Source: CALXVA01 sp944392465 (lineage in GTDB: Bacteria > Bacillota > Clostridia > TANB77 > CAG-508). From it: a DNA stretch of 64,000 nucleotides. Positions 11,801-19,407 of the stretch are shown here, one piece after another (position 1 is the stretch's first letter; the number at the start of each line of letters is the position of its first letter). The position numbers and the translations under genes are program-made. The stretch lies in NCBI GenBank assembly GCA_963931155.1, contig OZ006978.1:682001-746000 (forward strand). The letters are read 5' to 3'. Below the pieces are notes generated by a model that did not search any database, was not told the origin of the DNA, and saw nothing but the letters and a program-made list of their open reading frames with translations.

Positions 11801-13156
11801 TACTGTTAATGGATTCTTTGGATGAATTTTCTCTGCTGTTGTTATTTTGTCTGCTTCTAAATTGCTTAATGTATCATCACTTATTTGTGGAACTCTACTT
11901 ACAGTTGGTGCTGTTCCATTTATACTTGTTATAAATTTTCTTAAAGCTAAATCAAATACTTTGTCTTCTGGTTTATTAAATTCTGTGCTATCACTATATT
12001 CTTCTTTTTCTCTTTCTACTATTACTACTGGTTGTTCTGATACATCTGCTCCTTCTACTGCCCAGTATGTAACTTTTGTGTTAAAGAATGATCCACTTAT
12101 GCTAAATATTATTTTATCTACGTTTGTATTTTTTGGTACTACTATATAAAAGTCTTTTCCTATTGCATCTTGTAAGTTAGTTATTCTTCCACCACTTGCA
12201 TTTTGGTATGTTGGGTTTAATGTTTCTCCTTGTCCGTTTTTAAACGTTACTTCTAATGTTCCTTCTGTTTCATTTATTTGATTTATTCTATATGGTCCTA
12301 TTATATAACTATCTCCACTTTCTCGTATTGTTTGTGTTTGATTCGCTATTTCATATGGCTGACTTGACTCTTTTACTTCATAGTTTGCTGCATTTTCTTC
12401 TGCCGTATCTATTAAATAGTTATATAAGTATATTGCCTCTGCATTTCTATAAGAGCCATCTACAGCTCCTGGTCCAGCTTCTGATTCCCCACCTGATAAT
12501 GGATTATATGCTGAATCTTGCCCTTTAACTCTATTTATCCATAATGAAAAACTTCCATTATCTCCTGCATCAAAAGCATCATCATTTGTAAAATGCCATA
12601 CTGCCAATTGTTGGACTACATCTATATCATCATCTGTTAGATAGCTATCTCCAAGACCTGCATTTTCTAATAGTAATTGTCTATAGTCAGCTGCTGCTTG
12701 TATTTCTTCATCTGGTGCTCCTGTCTTTGCTGGCACATACACATTTTCAAGTAACCATAATAAGGCTTTGTATGTATTACTATTTACATCTGGTAAAGCA
12801 TCTACATATGGGCTTGGTATTGAACTTGGATCTTTCATATCAAAATATCTTGTATATGGTCTTTCTTTTGCAGTTCCACTTCCAAATTCACTTGATCCAA
12901 ATCCAGGACCTCCTTTTAAACAGTAAATTGTATTATCATAATTTACTGATCCTCCGCTACTATCTGTTTCTACTATTTTCCATACATTCTTTTCTAATGC
13001 TTTATATCCATACCCTGATTTTCTTAACATTTTAATCGTTAAGTATTTACTACCCTCTGCTGCATTTGAAACGTTAAGATTACTCATTAGCATGATTGAT
13101 AATAAAGTTATTAATATAACTAAAGCTATCTTTCTTAGTTTCATATTGATTACCAT
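8816..13156 (-). CDS. Thioester-domain adhesin with five DUF11-like repeat domains
   Basis: About 1,446 residues. The signal peptide MKLRKIALVILITLLSIMLM ends near NAAEG. Residues about 45-250 look like a thioester domain: a cysteine in YCLKGG (residue 87 counted from the furthest upstream Met) and the partner glutamine in QQLAVW (191), the pattern that forms an internal Cys-Gln thioester for covalent host or substrate binding. Five domains follow, each opening with FDLALRKF-like motifs and carrying VYTIRVYNEG and a TPDN-rich close (DUF11/TIGR01451-like). The C-terminus has one helix (VITGVLVILGTGLVLI) then KKFVL; no LPXTG was found. The frame opens at 13180, but the predicted transcription start is just inside it, so ATG 13156 (AAGGGG 7 nt upstream) or 13144 is preferred. 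Confidence 0.85.
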   Translation of the reverse strand: MVINMKLRKIALVILITLLSIMLMSNLNVSNAAEGSKYLTIKMLRKSGYGYKALEKNVWKIVETDSSGGSVNYDNTIYCLKGGPGFGSSEFGSGTAKERPYTRYFDMKDPSSIPSPYVDALPDVNSNTYKALLWLLENVYVPAKTGAPDEEIQAAADYRQLLLENAGLGDSYLTDDDIDVVQQLAVWHFTNDDAFDAGDNGSFSLWINRVKGQDSAYNPLSGGESEAGPGAVDGSYRNAEAIYLYNYLIDTAEENAANYEVKESSQPYEIANQTQTIRESGDSYIIGPYRINQINETEGTLEVTFKNGQGETLNPTYQNASGGRITNLQDAIGKDFYIVVPKNTNVDKIIFSISGSFFNTKVTYWAVEGADVSEQPVVIVEREKEEYSDSTEFNKPEDKVFDLALRKFITSINGTAPTVSRVPQISDDTLSNLEADKITTAEKIHPKNPLTVKTGDSVVYTIRVYNEGDIDGEATEITDYLPSGLKLKEDSTINTQYGWTEGSNGEITTNYLAGQTIKAFDGSTLDYKDVQIECEVIATATDSNIDLKNVAEITDATNDENKSDRDSTPDNVDVDGYGTTSQEDDDDYEDLTIEGVPQQIFDLALRKFIIQVNDNELKDSSGRYTREPQVDVTHLADKSSTTAIYNHPKTPVSVNAGDEVIYTIRVYNEGEVDGYVREITDYLPANLEFINDSFNAKYGWKISADGRTVTTDITSPDTEYSANRDTIYENRKSGSDKVILNAFDGTTLDYIDVQIKCKVSDSVASEEKLTNIAEVTGATDSDGAVIPDRDSEVDNVTLPSDETLPNYKDEEINRGDEYIPGQQDDDDFDKVIIQVFDLSLRKFITGVNEEEITNRVPVFHNNNGEYTYIHTKDPVLVATGDTVIYTLRIYNEGNIAGYAEEVKDDIPEGLEFLPDNTTNINYRWVMYDAEGNVTENVAEAETIRTDYLSKAQEEETGRENLIDAFDPSTMDEPDYKEVRIAFKVTLPNSSDSIIINTAEISEDSDEDGNPVDDKDSTPDNDEDGEDDIDIEKIKVTYFDLALRKFITGVNEEEITNRVPVFHNNNGEYTYEHTKEPVQVTNGDTVIYTLRIYNEGTEAGYAEEVKDDLPEGLEFLPDNSVNTEYRWVMYDAEGNVTENVAEAETIRTDYLSKAQAEETGRDNLLKAFDTETMTQPDYRDIKIAFKVIEPNTSDRILINTAEISEDSDENGDPVDDKDSTPDNDKDGEDDIDIEKVKVSYFDLALRKIVSKVTMILDGKTYVEETGHQFEDDPEEVVKVELGNHKIETAVIKFTYQIRITNEGNMAGYAEEITDYIPEGLEFREEDNENWVLSEDGKTITTTQLNETLLEPGESVVIEVTFRWINGHNNLGIKTNWAEISEDSDKDHNPVEDIDSVPDNFEKGEDDIDEASVVLSIVSGVGGHYLGVITGVLVILGTGLVLIKKFVL
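9440..10655 (-). repeat. Two near-identical ~606-bp intragenic repeats
   Basis: Repeat domains three and four of the adhesin share most residues, including the opening LRKFITGVNEEEITNRVPVF and the long central stretch VTENVAEAETIRTDYLSKAQ. The other three units are more diverged, so this pair is the most recent duplication and a likely site of recombination. Confidence 0.75.
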
Positions 13157-13183
13157 CCTTTTTCCCCTTATAATATACATTAT

Positions 13184-13337
13184 ATTTTAATTACTTTTTT
13201 TTCTTTAGTCAATACAAATATTTTCCATTATTTTTATATGAATTTTTTCAATATAAATATACTTACGGCTCTACCTCTTGTATAATTCACATAAAATATT
13301 ACGCTCATATTACAATTATATTACATTTTTGTAATAT
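13184..13337 (-). promoter_or_regulatory. Promoter with 11-bp periodic ATATTAC array and TTACGG element
   Basis: TTGACT (13212-13207), 17 bp, TAAAAT (13189-13184) would start transcription near 13177 for the adhesin gene. On the plus strand three exact ATATTAC copies begin at 13296, 13307 and 13318 (11-bp steps), followed by an inverted GTAATAT at 13331. TTACGG lies at 13263-13268, 28 bp from the array. Nothing else was seen in 13181-13503 apart from AT-rich sequence before the tRNA genes. Confidence 0.65.
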
Positions 13338-13503
13338 TTTCAATGGTTTTGCCGATTTTTCCTAGTATTTATTATGTTTAACGATTTATTTAATACCCAT
13401 CTATTGACTTTTAAATATTTTTTTGCTATTATATTAATTGTTCTGCTAAAAATCTAGCAAAAGATGAATGATATAGCAAACTTATCATTTCAACATAACA
13501 AAT

Positions 13504-13579
<76 letters not shown>

Positions 13580-13632
13580 CTTTAATAAATTTTATTATTT
13601 ATTAAAGTTTTATTTTAATATATGGCGATTAT

Positions 13633-13706
13633 GGCGATATAGCCAAGTGGTAAGGCACGAGTCTGCAAAACTCTGATCCCCGGTTCGAATCCGGGTGTCG
13701 CCTCCA
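13633..13706 (+). tRNA. tRNA-Cys (GCA), copy 1
   Basis: Acceptor GGCGATA pairs with TGTCGCC, the anticodon loop CTGCAAA gives GCA, the T-arm is CCCGG-TTCGAAT-CCGGG and CCA is encoded. The variable region is four nt (GATC), one shorter than in copy 2. Confidence 0.93.
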
Positions 13707-13770
13707 AATTAAATAAGTTTAGACGGTTATGATAGAATGTTATATAACATTACAGATAACCAATTTTACT

Positions 13771-13803
13771 AAAAATACTGTCTTTGAAAACAGTATTTTT
13801 TTA
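13771..13803 (+). terminator. Terminator after tRNA-Gly/tRNA-Cys
   Basis: AAAAATACTG and CAGTATTTTT flank a short loop and are followed by a T run, between the two tRNA-Cys genes. The second tRNA-Cys therefore probably has its own promoter. Confidence 0.85.
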
Positions 13804-13896
13804 TATTTAACACAATATAAAGATATACTTCGTAAAATATGGTATCTTTTTTTATATTAAGCATATATTATATTAAATACTATTAAAATAACATAT

Positions 13897-13971
13897 GGCG
13901 ATATAGCCAAGTGGTAAGGCACGAGTCTGCAAAACTCTGATTCCCCGGTTCAAATCCGGGTGTCGCCTCCA
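13897..13971 (+). tRNA. tRNA-Cys (GCA), copy 2
   Basis: Nearly identical to the copy at 13633, with one extra T in the variable region (GATTC) and a T-loop of TTCAAAT instead of TTCGAAT. Both changes keep a functional cloverleaf. It is followed 29 nt later by the structured repeat at 14001. Confidence 0.92.
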
Positions 13972-14000
13972 ATTCATGTTTGTTTATTCTAGGTAATTAA

Positions 14001-14131
14001 GAACAAAGCGACGAAGTCGCCCTTTGTTCGTGCCGATTTAGGTTTCCGACTATAAGGAGGAAATCCTAAAGGCAATGGCGATTATAGGCTTTTTATGTAA
14101 TAGGAAATTTCTCTGAAATTCCTATTACATA
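14001..14131 (+). repeat. Dispersed structured repeat, copy 2
   Basis: Same order of hairpins as the copy at 8545: GAACAAAG/CTTTGTTC with an inner GAC/GTC stem, then TTTAGG..CCTAAA, then ATGTAATAGGAA with its complement. Differences in one stem arm are often matched in the other (for example TTTAGGTTTCC with GGAAATCCTAAA here, against GAGTTTCC with GGAAATCTC in copy 1). That covariation supports a selected or recently copied RNA/DNA structure. Confidence 0.75.
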
Positions 14132-14175
14132 AAAAATGGCACACCCCAACATTTTATCTTATGCAGAGTGTGCCC
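14131..14175 (-). terminator. Terminator of the small membrane gene
   Basis: GGCACAC (14138-14144) and GTGTGCC (14168-14174) form a stem; on the minus strand it is followed by ATTTTTTAT. It lies just downstream of the gene ending at 14195. Confidence 0.65.
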
Positions 14176-14194
14176 AAACGTACTCGATTGATTT

Positions 14195-14476
14195 TTACTT
14201 GCCAAGTTTCTTTTTTATTTCTTTGCTATAAAAGAGCTCACAAAATCCAAGCATGTAAGCTGTTAGTAGCCAGAGCTTAATTGCTATCAGTAGTGTAGCT
14301 GATGAATAAGTCATTATAGAGATAAGCAATATCAAAAGAACAACCAATATGACTAGGCACTCTACAATGACGCTTATACTCCAAAAGATAATTTTCTTCT
14401 GATCGTCCTTTCCTTCAATAAAGATGCCCAAAGTGCCATAAACAACCATGGCAATGAAAATCACAACCTGATCCAC
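14195..14476 (-). CDS. Small hydrophobic membrane protein, unknown, GC-richer than its neighbours
   Basis: 93 residues, with about three membrane segments (IFIAMVVYGTLGIFIEG, a long VECLVILVVLLILLISIMTY helix and LWLLTAYMLGFCELFY) and a lysine-rich tail. The start is GTG with GGGAGG four nt upstream, so it looks like a real gene. Base composition is clearly richer in G and C than the flanks and codon choice differs, suggesting transfer. It sits between repeat copy 2 with its terminator and the deaminase gene. No family is recognised; a holin-like, immunity or phage-type membrane protein is possible but unsupported. Confidence 0.6.
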   Translation of the reverse strand: MDQVVIFIAMVVYGTLGIFIEGKDDQKKIIFWSISVIVECLVILVVLLILLISIMTYSSATLLIAIKLWLLTAYMLGFCELFYSKEIKKKLGK

Positions 14477-14656
14477 GTTTCCTCCCTAAATTATTGTAGA
14501 GGTTTTCCTCAAAAACTTTATGAGGATCAACTTAACGTAACAAAGTTTATTATATCATTTTTACATAATTTATACAAGCATTATAGTATTATATAAATTA
14601 TTACTTATTTTACTTATTTCCTTTTGTTTTTATTTCATGTTTGTTTTTACATTTAT

Positions 14657-15061
14657 TTAATTTAAAAATTCTTCATTAAAGACAAATGGTAGTAACTCTT
14701 TTAAATCATATGTTTTTATTTTCTCATTATTTAAGCTTAAAACTTTTATTTTGGGAGAAAAGCTATTAAGGTACTGTCTACATACTCCACATGGTAAACA
14801 TTCTCTGTTACATGTTTCTTTCCCTCCAACTATAGCTATTTTTTCAAAATTTTTAAATCCTTCAGATATTGCTTTTACTATAGCACATCTCTCTGCACAA
14901 ATATTTGTAACTCCTATACCTGAAGAATCTTCTATATTACACCCTGTAAATACTTTTCCCTCTTTTGTAAGTAGTGCTGAGCCTACTTTAAACCCAGAAA
15001 TTGGTGTGTATGCGAATTCTCTTGCTTTTTTTGCTAATTCAATTAACTCTATATCTTCCAT
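14657..15061 (-). CDS. cdd: Cytidine deaminase
   Basis: A 134-residue homotetramer-type cytidine deaminase that converts cytidine/deoxycytidine to uridine/deoxyuridine in pyrimidine salvage. Zinc and catalytic motifs are complete: CAER (55-58) with the proton-shuttle glutamate at 57, and PCGVCRQ (90-96) with two zinc cysteines; the substrate motif FKVGSAL is near 24-30. The frame opens at 15079, but GGAGG lies seven nt before the ATG at 15061, so that start is used. It is apparently a single-gene unit. Confidence 0.95.
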   Translation of the reverse strand: MEDIELIELAKKAREFAYTPISGFKVGSALLTKEGKVFTGCNIEDSSGIGVTNICAERCAIVKAISEGFKNFEKIAIVGGKETCNRECLPCGVCRQYLNSFSPKIKVLSLNNEKIKTYDLKELLPFVFNEEFLN

Positions 15062-15269
15062 TTTTCTACCTCCATTCAATCTATTATTTAATACAACACT
15101 TTAAACTATTATATTTATTTTATATTCTTTTGCTTTAATATATTACATTATTATATTTAATGTCAAATAATTAAGCTCTTATATTTTAATTATATAAATA
15201 TTGACAATTTGCTTAAATTTTTCATCGTTAATTACTTTATTTTTTACTGTTTTCCATAATTATTTACCA

Positions 15270-16472
15270 TTAAATTAACCTTATTTTCTGAATTATTTGC
15301 ATAAATTCCATAAAATATTCTTCTATACCTTTTTTCCTAATCTCTTTTTCATTGTATATTTCCAATGTTGCTATATTTTCATTGTTTATTATTACATTTA
15401 ATGTGCCTATTATCTGCATTTTGTTTACTGGTGCTTTCAAATAATATATTACATTTGTTGTTATATCTATATTATTTGTATCTTCTTTTCTTATTATCAT
15501 TTTTCCAAAACTCATTTCCTTTAAAAGCAGTTCTGCCGAATTTTCACAACCCTTTTCCACAAATATTCTACCTGAATTTATTTTTTTCCACTTTTCAAAC
15601 TCTTTTTCAATAATATTTTTTATATTTACTAATTCAAATTTCTCTTCAACATATTTTATTAACTTTTTTGTATCTTCAGTTCTAATTGCAGTTGTATCCG
15701 CTCCTATTATAACAGTAATAAAATCCATATTATTTTTTTTACATGCTGTTACCAGGCATCTACCTGCTTCATTTGTAAAACCAGTTTTGACTCCATACAC
15801 ACCAGAAACACTATTTAATAGCTTGTTAGTATTCGTTATTGTTTTTGGTATACCATTTATATTTATACTAGTACTACTTGTTGAAACTATTTTTTTGAAG
15901 CTATCATTTTCTAGTGCATAATCCGTAATTTTGGCTAGTTCATATGCCGTAGTATAATGTCCCTCATTATCTAATCCATGTGGCACAACAAAATGAGTAT
16001 TTACTAATCCCAATTCTTTTGCTTTATTATTCATCAATTCTGCAAAATTTTGTATGCTTCCTCCTACATATATTGCTAATGCAGATGCTGCATCGTTTCC
16101 AGATCTAAGCATTAGTCCATATAGCAAATCATTTACTGTGATTTTATCATCCTTTTTTAGTCCTAATCTTGATCCACCTATTGTTGCTGATTTTGCATCT
16201 ACTTTAACCACATCTTTTAAATTAGTATTTTCTAATACAATAATTGCAGTCATTATTTTGGTTGTAGATGCCATGGGAGTTTGTTTATTTCCGTTTTTTT
16301 CAAATACTATTCTTCCAGATGCTCTATCATATATTAAAGCTATTTTAGAATTTAATTGTATTTCTTTTTCTGTTTTGCTTTTTTTATTATTATTTGCATA
16401 TGAATAACTTGGAATTGTACACATACAAATTAATACACATAATACAATAATATTTAATATGCTTTTTCTCAT
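15270..16472 (-). CDS. D-alanyl-D-alanine carboxypeptidase (DacF/PBP5-like)
   Basis: A 400-residue low-molecular-weight penicillin-binding protein that trims the terminal D-Ala from peptidoglycan stem peptides outside the membrane. It has a signal peptide at about 1-26, the active serine and lysine in STTK (69-72), SGN at 124-126 and KTG at 229-231. The C-terminal ~130 residues form the usual beta-rich PBP5_C-like domain plus a terminal amphipathic stretch. The ribosome site AAGGTG lies inside the 3' arm of the terminator hairpin at 16473-16514, so expression may depend on whether that hairpin forms. Confidence 0.93.
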   Translation of the reverse strand: MRKSILNIIVLCVLICMCTIPSYSYANNNKKSKTEKEIQLNSKIALIYDRASGRIVFEKNGNKQTPMASTTKIMTAIIVLENTNLKDVVKVDAKSATIGGSRLGLKKDDKITVNDLLYGLMLRSGNDAASALAIYVGGSIQNFAELMNNKAKELGLVNTHFVVPHGLDNEGHYTTAYELAKITDYALENDSFKKIVSTSSTSININGIPKTITNTNKLLNSVSGVYGVKTGFTNEAGRCLVTACKKNNMDFITVIIGADTTAIRTEDTKKLIKYVEEKFELVNIKNIIEKEFEKWKKINSGRIFVEKGCENSAELLLKEMSFGKMIIRKEDTNNIDITTNVIYYLKAPVNKMQIIGTLNVIINNENIATLEIYNEKEIRKKGIEEYFMEFMQIIQKIRLI

Positions 16473-16514
16473 AAAAAATCACCTTTTAAAGTATATTTTT
16501 AAAGGTGATTTTTT
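16473..16514 (-). terminator. Terminator hairpin that contains the ribosome site of the carboxypeptidase gene
   Basis: AAAAAATCACCTTT and AAAGGTGATTTTTT pair around an A/T loop. On the minus strand the T run ends directly at the ATG at 16472, and the AAGGTG ribosome site (16485-16480) is in the stem. It terminates the secretion operon and could also hide the carboxypeptidase start in read-through transcripts. Confidence 0.75.
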
Positions 16515-16534
16515 ATGAATTATATTATTCTCGT

Positions 16535-17881
16535 TTATCTACTTTCTCTACTTGGTGCTCCAAATTCTTCTTCTATTTCATCATGAATCCCTTCTATTTT
16601 TTCGTCGGGTGTTTTTCCTCCTCTTTCATTATATTTTCTTGTAAATTCTTCTGGAGATACTCTATCTTTTTCTGCTTCTTTTCTTAATGTAGTTTCTGTA
16701 CCATCCTTTAAAACTATTATATCATCTGGCGTTACTTCATCATTCCCTGCATAATTATCCATATTTTCTATTTCAGTTTCTCCATCTCTTTCTATTTCTC
16801 CTTCTGATCTTTCAAGTTCATCCTCTATTTCTGTGTTTTTAGTCTTATCCATCATTTCTCGCACAGATCTTGTTGTTGGCCTCTGATTTCTTGTTTCTAT
16901 TGGAGCAGATAAATATCTTTCATCTTTATCTTTGCTTAAATCTGCCCTAACATAATCTACTTCTAATGTTCCGTATTGTCCAATTTTTACAGATAGCATT
17001 TCCTCTTGTCCATTCGTTCTGCTTCTACCATTTATTCTAACCATCCCTGCTACTTGTTCTTCTTCAACTACACTACCATCTCTGCTATTTATTGATGTTA
17101 CTGTCTGACCTGTAGTTGTTCCCTGCGTATTTTCTAAACTATCTATGCTATGTATATTTCCATCTTTATCTAAACCAACAAATGAGAATCTACCACTTTG
17201 TCCCTTCGAATGGTCTGAAAACACTACTCCCACTTTAACAATTCCTTTTTCTTTTATTTCTGGAATCATATCTGCTAAAGTTTCTGTTTGAGTTACTTTA
17301 GCATTTGGATCAATTTCTTGTTTGCTTGTCATTTTATCAAATCTAGGGGTTTGATCAACTTTCATTGTTGAATATGCTTCTATATCTTTGCTTCCTATTT
17401 TTTCAGAAATCTTTTCTAATTCTTTACCTGCTTGCTTTTCATCAAGTTCTTCTCCTGTTAAAACTAAGTCATCTTTTCCTAATTCTTCTGGTAATTCAAA
17501 TTCTGCTTCATCTAATGTTAAAGTATCAAAATATTCTTTATTAACTTTTTCTAAACTTTCTAAGAATTCTGGGTCAAATTCAATTTCTCCTACTTCATTA
17601 ACAGTTGCTATTAAGTTGTTGTCTTTATCGTATATTTCAAATGCAATTTTTTCTTTTCCCTCTTCATCTTCTTTTGATTTTGGTTTTTCTGTTTTTCTTT
17701 CACGATCTTTTAATTTTACAACATACGCATCATTAACAGCTAGCCCAGACCCTTTAAATTCGAAATCTTTATAATATCCTATATTGTCTACCTCTTGGTT
17801 TCTTTCAGCTAATTTATCTGAAATGCTCGCTCTTAAACCTAGCATATTATTTATTACTTCTTCTCTTTTATTTTCTTTCAT
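16535..17881 (-). CDS. Unknown acidic cytoplasmic protein, last gene of the type IV secretion-like operon
   Basis: 448 residues, very rich in Glu, Lys and Asp, with no signal peptide or membrane segment. A central part (about 200-340) looks folded and beta-rich (KVGVVFSDHSKGQSGRFSFV, SVKIGQYGTLEVDYVRADLS). The ends are low-complexity and probably disordered; the last ~100 residues carry acidic repeats (ERSEGEIERDGETEIE). The ATG at 17881 has AGGAG upstream. No family is recognised. Its place at the end of a secretion-type operon makes it a candidate substrate, chaperone or regulator, which is inference only. Confidence 0.7.
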   Translation of the reverse strand: MKENKREEVINNMLGLRASISDKLAERNQEVDNIGYYKDFEFKGSGLAVNDAYVVKLKDRERKTEKPKSKEDEEGKEKIAFEIYDKDNNLIATVNEVGEIEFDPEFLESLEKVNKEYFDTLTLDEAEFELPEELGKDDLVLTGEELDEKQAGKELEKISEKIGSKDIEAYSTMKVDQTPRFDKMTSKQEIDPNAKVTQTETLADMIPEIKEKGIVKVGVVFSDHSKGQSGRFSFVGLDKDGNIHSIDSLENTQGTTTGQTVTSINSRDGSVVEEEQVAGMVRINGRSRTNGQEEMLSVKIGQYGTLEVDYVRADLSKDKDERYLSAPIETRNQRPTTRSVREMMDKTKNTEIEDELERSEGEIERDGETEIENMDNYAGNDEVTPDDIIVLKDGTETTLRKEAEKDRVSPEEFTRKYNERGGKTPDEKIEGIHDEIEEEFGAPSRESR

Positions 17882-17989
17882 TATCTCATCTCCTAAATTA
17901 TTTAAGTTGTAATCTGCTTAGATATAGAAAATATATAGTCTAAATTCTTATAACTTTTATTCAATATAAATTTTCTATTAGATTATTAA

Positions 17990-18014
17990 AAGGTGGGAAA
18001 ATCAAGCCCACCTT
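17990..18014 (-). terminator. Intercistronic terminator/attenuator
   Basis: AAGGTGGG and CCCACCTT form a stem followed on the minus strand by TTAATAA. It lies between the bitopic protein gene (ending at 18021) and the acidic protein gene, so it should lower expression of the latter. Confidence 0.65.
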
Positions 18015-18020
18015 TTTTAT

Positions 18021-19370
18021 TTATTGTACATTAAATGACAATCTATAATCTGTTCCTTCCTTTAATTGAATTATAAAAGTTTTTGATCTAGCTTGATTGT
18101 TAGCATTGTTTCTATCTGTAAATGTAGCATCAAATATATGAAGATCTCCGCTTGCTCTATAGTTTGAAAATTCTACATTGTTATTTGCATAAAATGCATT
18201 TTGCATATATGCTATAAAGTCATTCTCTGTTTTAAAATTATTTTGTTTAAATGTTTCGTCTAGTTTATTATATACATAAGTATAGTCTCTGTCATTTATT
18301 GCATCTACAATTTTTTGTAAATTCATACCTGCTTTATCGGCTTCATTTGATTTATTATATTTTTCAATAAATTCTGGTAAATCAACTGTATATGTGTCAA
18401 GCATTGTAGTATAGTCCATTACACCTGTTTCGTTAAAAATATAATATTTTCCGTTTTGATCTACTAGTACATATTGCGTATATCCATCTTCTTGTACAGT
18501 TTGATATTGTGCTAATACCATATTTTTATATTCTTCCTCTTTACTAGTTGCCCAGTTGTTAAATTTTTCAAGTGTAGCAAATTTTTTGTTTCTATATTCT
18601 TCATTTAAGTGGTTATATGCTTTCTCGTGGTCATATAGCAATTCATTTTTTAATTCAGCAAATAAATCTTTCATATAATCCTCTTCAGTAATTGTTCTAT
18701 ATACAAATTGGTTGTTATTGTTTTTCTCAATACTATCTGTTAATTCTATATCCAAATTTTGACCATCTAAAATATTACCATATTTTTCTTCTACATATTC
18801 ACTTGGCATTATACTAAAGGTTTTGTTTAATATGTCTAGTTTTAAAATAATTTGAAATTTTTCTCCTGCATCTGTTATATCTGTTTTTATTGTTCCATCT
18901 ATGACATAAATATCCATGTTATTTGTTCTATGATTTACATACATGTTTGTAATATATGGGGTTATTACTTCAATTTTTTTTAAGTTAGTTCCTAGATTAT
19001 CTATTGTTATGCCTTTTTCAGTAATATATTGGCTATCCAGCATATCATATATTGCTTGTGTGTTATCTGCTTGCTCTTGTTTTACTCTTTCTTCGCTAAA
19101 ACCTATATAATAAATTTCTGGATTAAATAAAATTGAGTAATCTGCATAATATTTTCCTATACAAGTCTTTACTGTATAGTAATCTACCCTATTAGTTACC
19201 TGACTTAGTATAGTATCAGTTTCTTTTTGATAAGCCTCTATTCCCTCATCTTCACTAATATCTGTTTGCTGATTATTTTTGTTTATTAAATTTAATATTA
19301 TAATTAGTGCAATTATTGCAATTACAAGTATAATGCCTAATGGTATAATAATTTTTTTTATTTTAGTCAT
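18021..19370 (-). CDS. Bitopic membrane protein with repeated NTF2-like region, possible second VirB8-like component
   Basis: 449 residues: a short cytoplasmic start, one helix at about 7-28 (IIIPLGIILVIAIIALIIIL), then a soluble extracytoplasmic part. Two similar segments are seen, each with a helix followed by a curved sheet: FAELKNELLYDHEKAYNHLN..FNNWATSK and INDRDYTYVYNKLDETFKQN..FIAYMQNAF. These resemble the NTF2-like units of VirB8/TcpC proteins in Gram-positive conjugation systems. Gene order, after the wall hydrolase in the secretion operon, supports a structural role. No single conserved motif proves the family. Confidence 0.6.
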   Translation of the reverse strand: MTKIKKIIIPLGIILVIAIIALIIILNLINKNNQQTDISEDEGIEAYQKETDTILSQVTNRVDYYTVKTCIGKYYADYSILFNPEIYYIGFSEERVKQEQADNTQAIYDMLDSQYITEKGITIDNLGTNLKKIEVITPYITNMYVNHRTNNMDIYVIDGTIKTDITDAGEKFQIILKLDILNKTFSIMPSEYVEEKYGNILDGQNLDIELTDSIEKNNNNQFVYRTITEEDYMKDLFAELKNELLYDHEKAYNHLNEEYRNKKFATLEKFNNWATSKEEEYKNMVLAQYQTVQEDGYTQYVLVDQNGKYYIFNETGVMDYTTMLDTYTVDLPEFIEKYNKSNEADKAGMNLQKIVDAINDRDYTYVYNKLDETFKQNNFKTENDFIAYMQNAFYANNNVEFSNYRASGDLHIFDATFTDRNNANNQARSKTFIIQLKEGTDYRLSFNVQ

Positions 19371-19407
19371 TTTTTTCTCCTATCTTTAAATAGATTTTAT
19401 TTTAATT

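Noticed and set aside
9379..12528. Many Leu/His-rich plus-strand open frames
   Set aside because: They are antisense shadows of the repeat-rich adhesin, have no ribosome sites and follow its codon periodicity.
14001..14131. Integron attC-like site next to a foreign gene
   Set aside because: The hairpin lacks the R/L core sites (GTT/AAC ends), no integron integrase is present, and the three copies do not form a cassette array.
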